Shown: positions 61,560 to 64,000 of the stretch, piece by piece
Position numbering within the stretch: position 1 is the first letter of the stretch
Layout: the number at the start of each line of letters is the position of its first letter
Assembly (NCBI RefSeq): GCF_910594985.1
Contig: NZ_CAJVCE010000017.1
Coordinates: forward strand, 96,618-160,617
Reading direction: 5' to 3'
DNA from: Paenibacillus allorhizosphaerae
Lineage (GTDB): Bacteria > Bacillota > Bacilli > Paenibacillales > NBRC-103111
DNA: 64,000 nucleotides
Made by a program: the position numbers and the translations under genes
Notes under the pieces: model-generated
Seen by the model: only the letters and a program-made list of their open reading frames with translations
Database searches by the model: none
Told to the model about the DNA's origin: nothing

Positions 61560-62465
61560 TTAATCAAGCGCCCGCGATTTCATGGTGACAAGGCCGGACG
61601 GCTTCCATTGTAGGAAGGCGATGATGAGCGTAAACACGATCACTTTGCCGAGCGTGGCGCTGGTCGTATACTCGAAGGCCGTGTTCAGCACGCCGATGCC
61701 GAGCGCGCCGGCCACTGTACCGATGAGCTTGCCGATTCCGCCGAGCACAACAACCATGAACGCATCGACAATGTAGTAGGTGCCGATCGTCGGTCCGATC
61801 GGGCCGACCAGCGTCAACGCACAGCCTGCGATACCGGCCATGCCGGAGCCGAAAGCGAACGCCTGCGCATCGACGCGCCGGGTAGAGATGCCGAGGCACG
61901 AGGCCATGTTGCGGTTTTGCATGACGGCCTGCATGTTGCGCCCGCCCCGCGTATGGTACAAATACCAGTAAATGATCGACAAGCAAACGATAACTAGCGC
62001 GATGATGAACAGCCGCTTGTACGGCAGCGTCAAATCGCCGCCGATCGTAATCGCGCCTTCCAGCCAAGAGGGGGCTGTCACGGCGACGTTCGGCGCGCCG
62101 AAGATCGAGCGGGCGAGCTGCTGCAGCACGAGGCTGACGCCCCAGGTGGCAAGCAGGCTGTCGAGCGGCCGTCCGTACAAGAAGCGGATCAGCAACGCCT
62201 CGAGCAGCCAGCCCATGACGAACGCGACGGCGAAGGCGACAAGCAGCGCGACCGGGAAGTAAAAGCCGAAGCTTGAGGCGGGCAGCATCTTCTGGAACAG
62301 TTGCTGAATCGTATAAGCCATATAGGCGCCGATCATAATGAATTCGCCGTGGGCCATGTTGATGACGTTCATCAGCCCGAAGGTGATGGCCAGCCCGAGC
62401 GCGATGAGCAGCAGAATGGAACTGAGCGACACGCCGTTAAACAATTGAAGCAAGATCAGGCTCAT
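61560..62465 (-). CDS. urtB: Urea ABC transporter, permease subunit UrtB
   Basis: A 301-residue LivH-type permease with about eight membrane segments and the blocks NVINMAHGEFIMIGAYMAY and WGVSLVLQQLARSIFG. ATG 62465 follows GAGGAGG. A hairpin separates it from urtA. Confidence 0.92.
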   Translation of the reverse strand: MSLILLQLFNGVSLSSILLLIALGLAITFGLMNVINMAHGEFIMIGAYMAYTIQQLFQKMLPASSFGFYFPVALLVAFAVAFVMGWLLEALLIRFLYGRPLDSLLATWGVSLVLQQLARSIFGAPNVAVTAPSWLEGAITIGGDLTLPYKRLFIIALVIVCLSIIYWYLYHTRGGRNMQAVMQNRNMASCLGISTRRVDAQAFAFGSGMAGIAGCALTLVGPIGPTIGTYYIVDAFMVVVLGGIGKLIGTVAGALGIGVLNTAFEYTTSATLGKVIVFTLIIAFLQWKPSGLVTMKSRALD

Positions 62466-62500
62466 AACGGTAGTACCTCCTCATCTGTCGGAAAACAGAG

Positions 62501-62525
62501 GGACTGCCTTGAGGCAGTCCCCGTT
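62501..62525 (-). promoter_or_regulatory. Intercistronic hairpin between urtA and urtB
   Basis: GGACTGCCT (62501-62509) and AGGCAGTCC (62512-62520) form a nine-pair stem with a two-base loop. It lacks a long T tail, so it probably stabilises the urtA message or gives partial termination, which would produce more binding protein than permease. Confidence 0.6.
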
Positions 62526-62548
62526 TCACCGGTTCTCTCTCTTTAAGA

Positions 62549-63802
62549 CTACTTTGTTACCGCAGCGCCCCACGGATACGTTTTGAGGTACGGATCCGGT
62601 TTCACCGGCTGGCCGGAGTTCCACACTTCTTTAATCATGCCGTCGGACTGAATTTGGCCGATCCGTACGGTCTTATAGATGTGCTGGTTGTCGCCGTCGA
62701 CTTTGACTTTGCCTTCCGGAGCGTTCCATTCAATGCCCTTCGCCGCCGCTTTCACTTTCTCGACTTCAAAGGAGCCGGCTTTCTTAACTGCTTCCGCCCA
62801 CAGATAGACACCGGTGTAAGCCGCTTCGATCGGATCGTCCGTCACGCGGTCTTTGCCGTACTTCGCTTTGTAGGCTTCCACGAATTTTTTGTTTTCCGGC
62901 GTATCGGTCGTTTGGTAGTAGTTCCAAGCCGTATAGTGGCCTTCCAGGATGGAAGCGCCGATGCCGCGAATTTCTTCTTCGGCGATGCTGACGGATAAGG
63001 TGGTCAAGTCTTTGGAACCGATGCCCGCATCTTTCAGTTGTTTGAAGAAGGCTACATTACTGTCTCCGTTCAATGTATTGAAGACGACGTCCGGTTTTTC
63101 TTTTTTGATTTTGCTGATGATCGTGTTGTAATCGGTATGTCCGAGCGGCGTATATTCTTCGGCGATCAGCGTGCCGCCCTCCGCTTTCAGCTGCTCTTTA
63201 ATGATTTTGTTGGCCGTTCTCGGGAACACGTAATCGGAGCCGAGCAGGAAAAACTTTTTCCCTTTATTTTGCAGGAGCCACGATACGGCCGGGACGATTT
63301 GCTGATTCGTGGTTGCGCCGGTGTAAAAGATGTTCGGCGATGATTCCAAGCCTTCATATTGGACAGGATAGAAGAAAAGGCCTTTGTTTTGTTCCACTAC
63401 CGGAAGCACCGCTTTGCGGCTGGCGGAAGTCCATCCGCCGAAGATGACGACCGCTTTGTCTTTTTGCAGCAGTTTTTTTGTTTTTTCCGCAAAAGTAGGC
63501 CAGTCGGATGCGCCGTCTTCGACAATCGGCTTCAGTTGTTTGCCCAGAACGCCGCCGGCTTTGTTGATCTCATCGATCGCCATCATCTCCGCATCCTTAA
63601 CGGATACTTCGCTGATGGACATTGTGCCGGTCAAGGAGTGAACGATCCCGATGGGAACCGTGTTGTCTCCGGCAGGTGCTTCCGTTTTGGTGTCGGTGCC
63701 GGTTGCGGCTGGCTTCGCTGTGCCGGAGCATCCGGCCAGGAAGGCGGACAGCGTCAGTGAGACGGCCATCAGGGCGGTAAGCCTTTTTCTTTTGAATAAC
63801 AT
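62549..63802 (-). CDS. urtA: Urea ABC transporter, substrate-binding lipoprotein UrtA
   Basis: A 417-residue binding lipoprotein with lipobox LAGC (Cys25) and the receptor family ligand-binding fold seen in UrtA/FmdD (VPIGIVHSLTGTMSISE, ATTNQQIVPAVSWLLQNKGKKFFLLGSDY, YTPLGHTDYNTII). It captures urea or a short-chain amide outside the membrane for UrtBCDE. ATG 63802 follows GGGGAG. It is first in the operon and expected to be the most abundant subunit. No urease gene lies in the window. Confidence 0.92.
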   Translation of the reverse strand: MLFKRKRLTALMAVSLTLSAFLAGCSGTAKPAATGTDTKTEAPAGDNTVPIGIVHSLTGTMSISEVSVKDAEMMAIDEINKAGGVLGKQLKPIVEDGASDWPTFAEKTKKLLQKDKAVVIFGGWTSASRKAVLPVVEQNKGLFFYPVQYEGLESSPNIFYTGATTNQQIVPAVSWLLQNKGKKFFLLGSDYVFPRTANKIIKEQLKAEGGTLIAEEYTPLGHTDYNTIISKIKKEKPDVVFNTLNGDSNVAFFKQLKDAGIGSKDLTTLSVSIAEEEIRGIGASILEGHYTAWNYYQTTDTPENKKFVEAYKAKYGKDRVTDDPIEAAYTGVYLWAEAVKKAGSFEVEKVKAAAKGIEWNAPEGKVKVDGDNQHIYKTVRIGQIQSDGMIKEVWNSGQPVKPDPYLKTYPWGAAVTK

Positions 63803-63845
63803 GTTTGATCCACTCCCCTAATTTTTTCGGTCAATCACTTCAGTG

Positions 63846-63908
63846 TGTCAGTATGGCTTACATGCCATATCTTATTCAAATGTGATTTACATGTCAATAT
63901 ACATTACA
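63846..63908 (-). promoter_or_regulatory. urtA promoter with two GlnR/TnrA boxes
   Basis: On the minus strand TTGACA (63897-63892), 17 bases and TAAGAT (63874-63869) form the promoter. Two sites fit TGTNA-N7-TNACA exactly: one at 63892-63908, overlapping the -35, and one at 63846-63862, at the transcript start, 46 bases apart. This is the recognition pattern of GlnR and TnrA, so the operon should respond to nitrogen supply. Confidence 0.8.
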
Positions 63909-64000
63909 TAAATTTATTTCTAAAAAAATTTTACGCATTGAATTATGCCGTTTATTTCGTGATTTTGGAATATATATTGAAAATACGCCCTCAATCTTGA

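Noticed and set aside
1..64000. CRISPR arrays, tRNA or rRNA genes, insertion sequences and prophage genes
   Set aside because: No regularly spaced repeats, tRNA-like folds, transposase or phage structural motifs were seen while reading both strands; this was by eye only.

Overview
The window looks like chromosome of an endospore-forming Firmicute of the Paenibacillaceae (Paenibacillus- or Cohnella-like). It carries sspH and gerQ spore genes with sporulation-type promoter sequences, a KinB-like sporulation kinase, very large secreted multidomain polysaccharide-active proteins, many family 1 solute-binding lipoproteins, a membrane-bound AraC regulator, and moderately high G+C DNA with strong AGGAGG-type ribosome binding sites. 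No rRNA, tRNA, CRISPR array, transposase or phage gene was recognised.

Layout. 1-12.8 kb is a carbohydrate locus: the 3' part of a multidomain secreted protein, a heparinase II/III-type lyase with an inserted discoidin domain on the minus strand, then a divergent cluster of orphan solute-binding lipoprotein, cytosolic sialidase-like protein and Tat-exported beta-helix protein. 12.9-16.4 kb holds a sensor kinase, an M55 D-aminopeptidase, sspH, and a chloramphenicol acetyltransferase gene whose leader has the hallmarks of translational attenuation. 16.6-21.5 kb is a LacI-controlled FucI-AraB isomerase/kinase pair (D-arabinose or L-fucose use) followed by a short-chain dehydrogenase remnant. 21.6-32.2 kb is mixed: EamA transporter, phosphodiesterase, DeoR and AraC regulators, sulfatase, a GyrI-like/double glyoxalase fusion, HAD phosphatase, ABC exporter and a zinc-dependent phospholipase-like protein.

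32.2-34.3 kb is an AT-rich islet with a small gene under two LexA-type SOS boxes and a methyltransferase behind a possible leader peptide. 34.3-41.1 kb has a NUDIX hydrolase, a 1092-residue beta-propeller surface protein, a divergent GntR regulator whose sensor domain is a solute-binding-protein fold, and an acyltransferase. 41.2-44.9 kb is a heterodimeric ABC exporter with one degenerate ATPase site. 45-56.3 kb is a second carbohydrate-response region: membrane AraC regulator, three further solute-binding proteins, a second Tat beta-helix protein and a chemoreceptor. 56.4-58.7 kb has a DUF2238 membrane protein, gerQ and an aldo-keto reductase. 58.8-64 kb is the urea ABC transporter operon urtABCDE, whose promoter carries two GlnR/TnrA-type boxes.

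Taken together, much of the window senses and breaks down complex polysaccharide. The most unusual features are the repeated use of solute-binding folds without permeases (three paralogous lipoproteins plus a cytosolic GntR fusion), two related beta-helix plus binding-protein cassettes, a 16/17-base motif shared by the AraC gene and one of those cassettes, and several drug- or damage-responsive control regions. All assignments come from reading the sequence and family knowledge; no database search was run.
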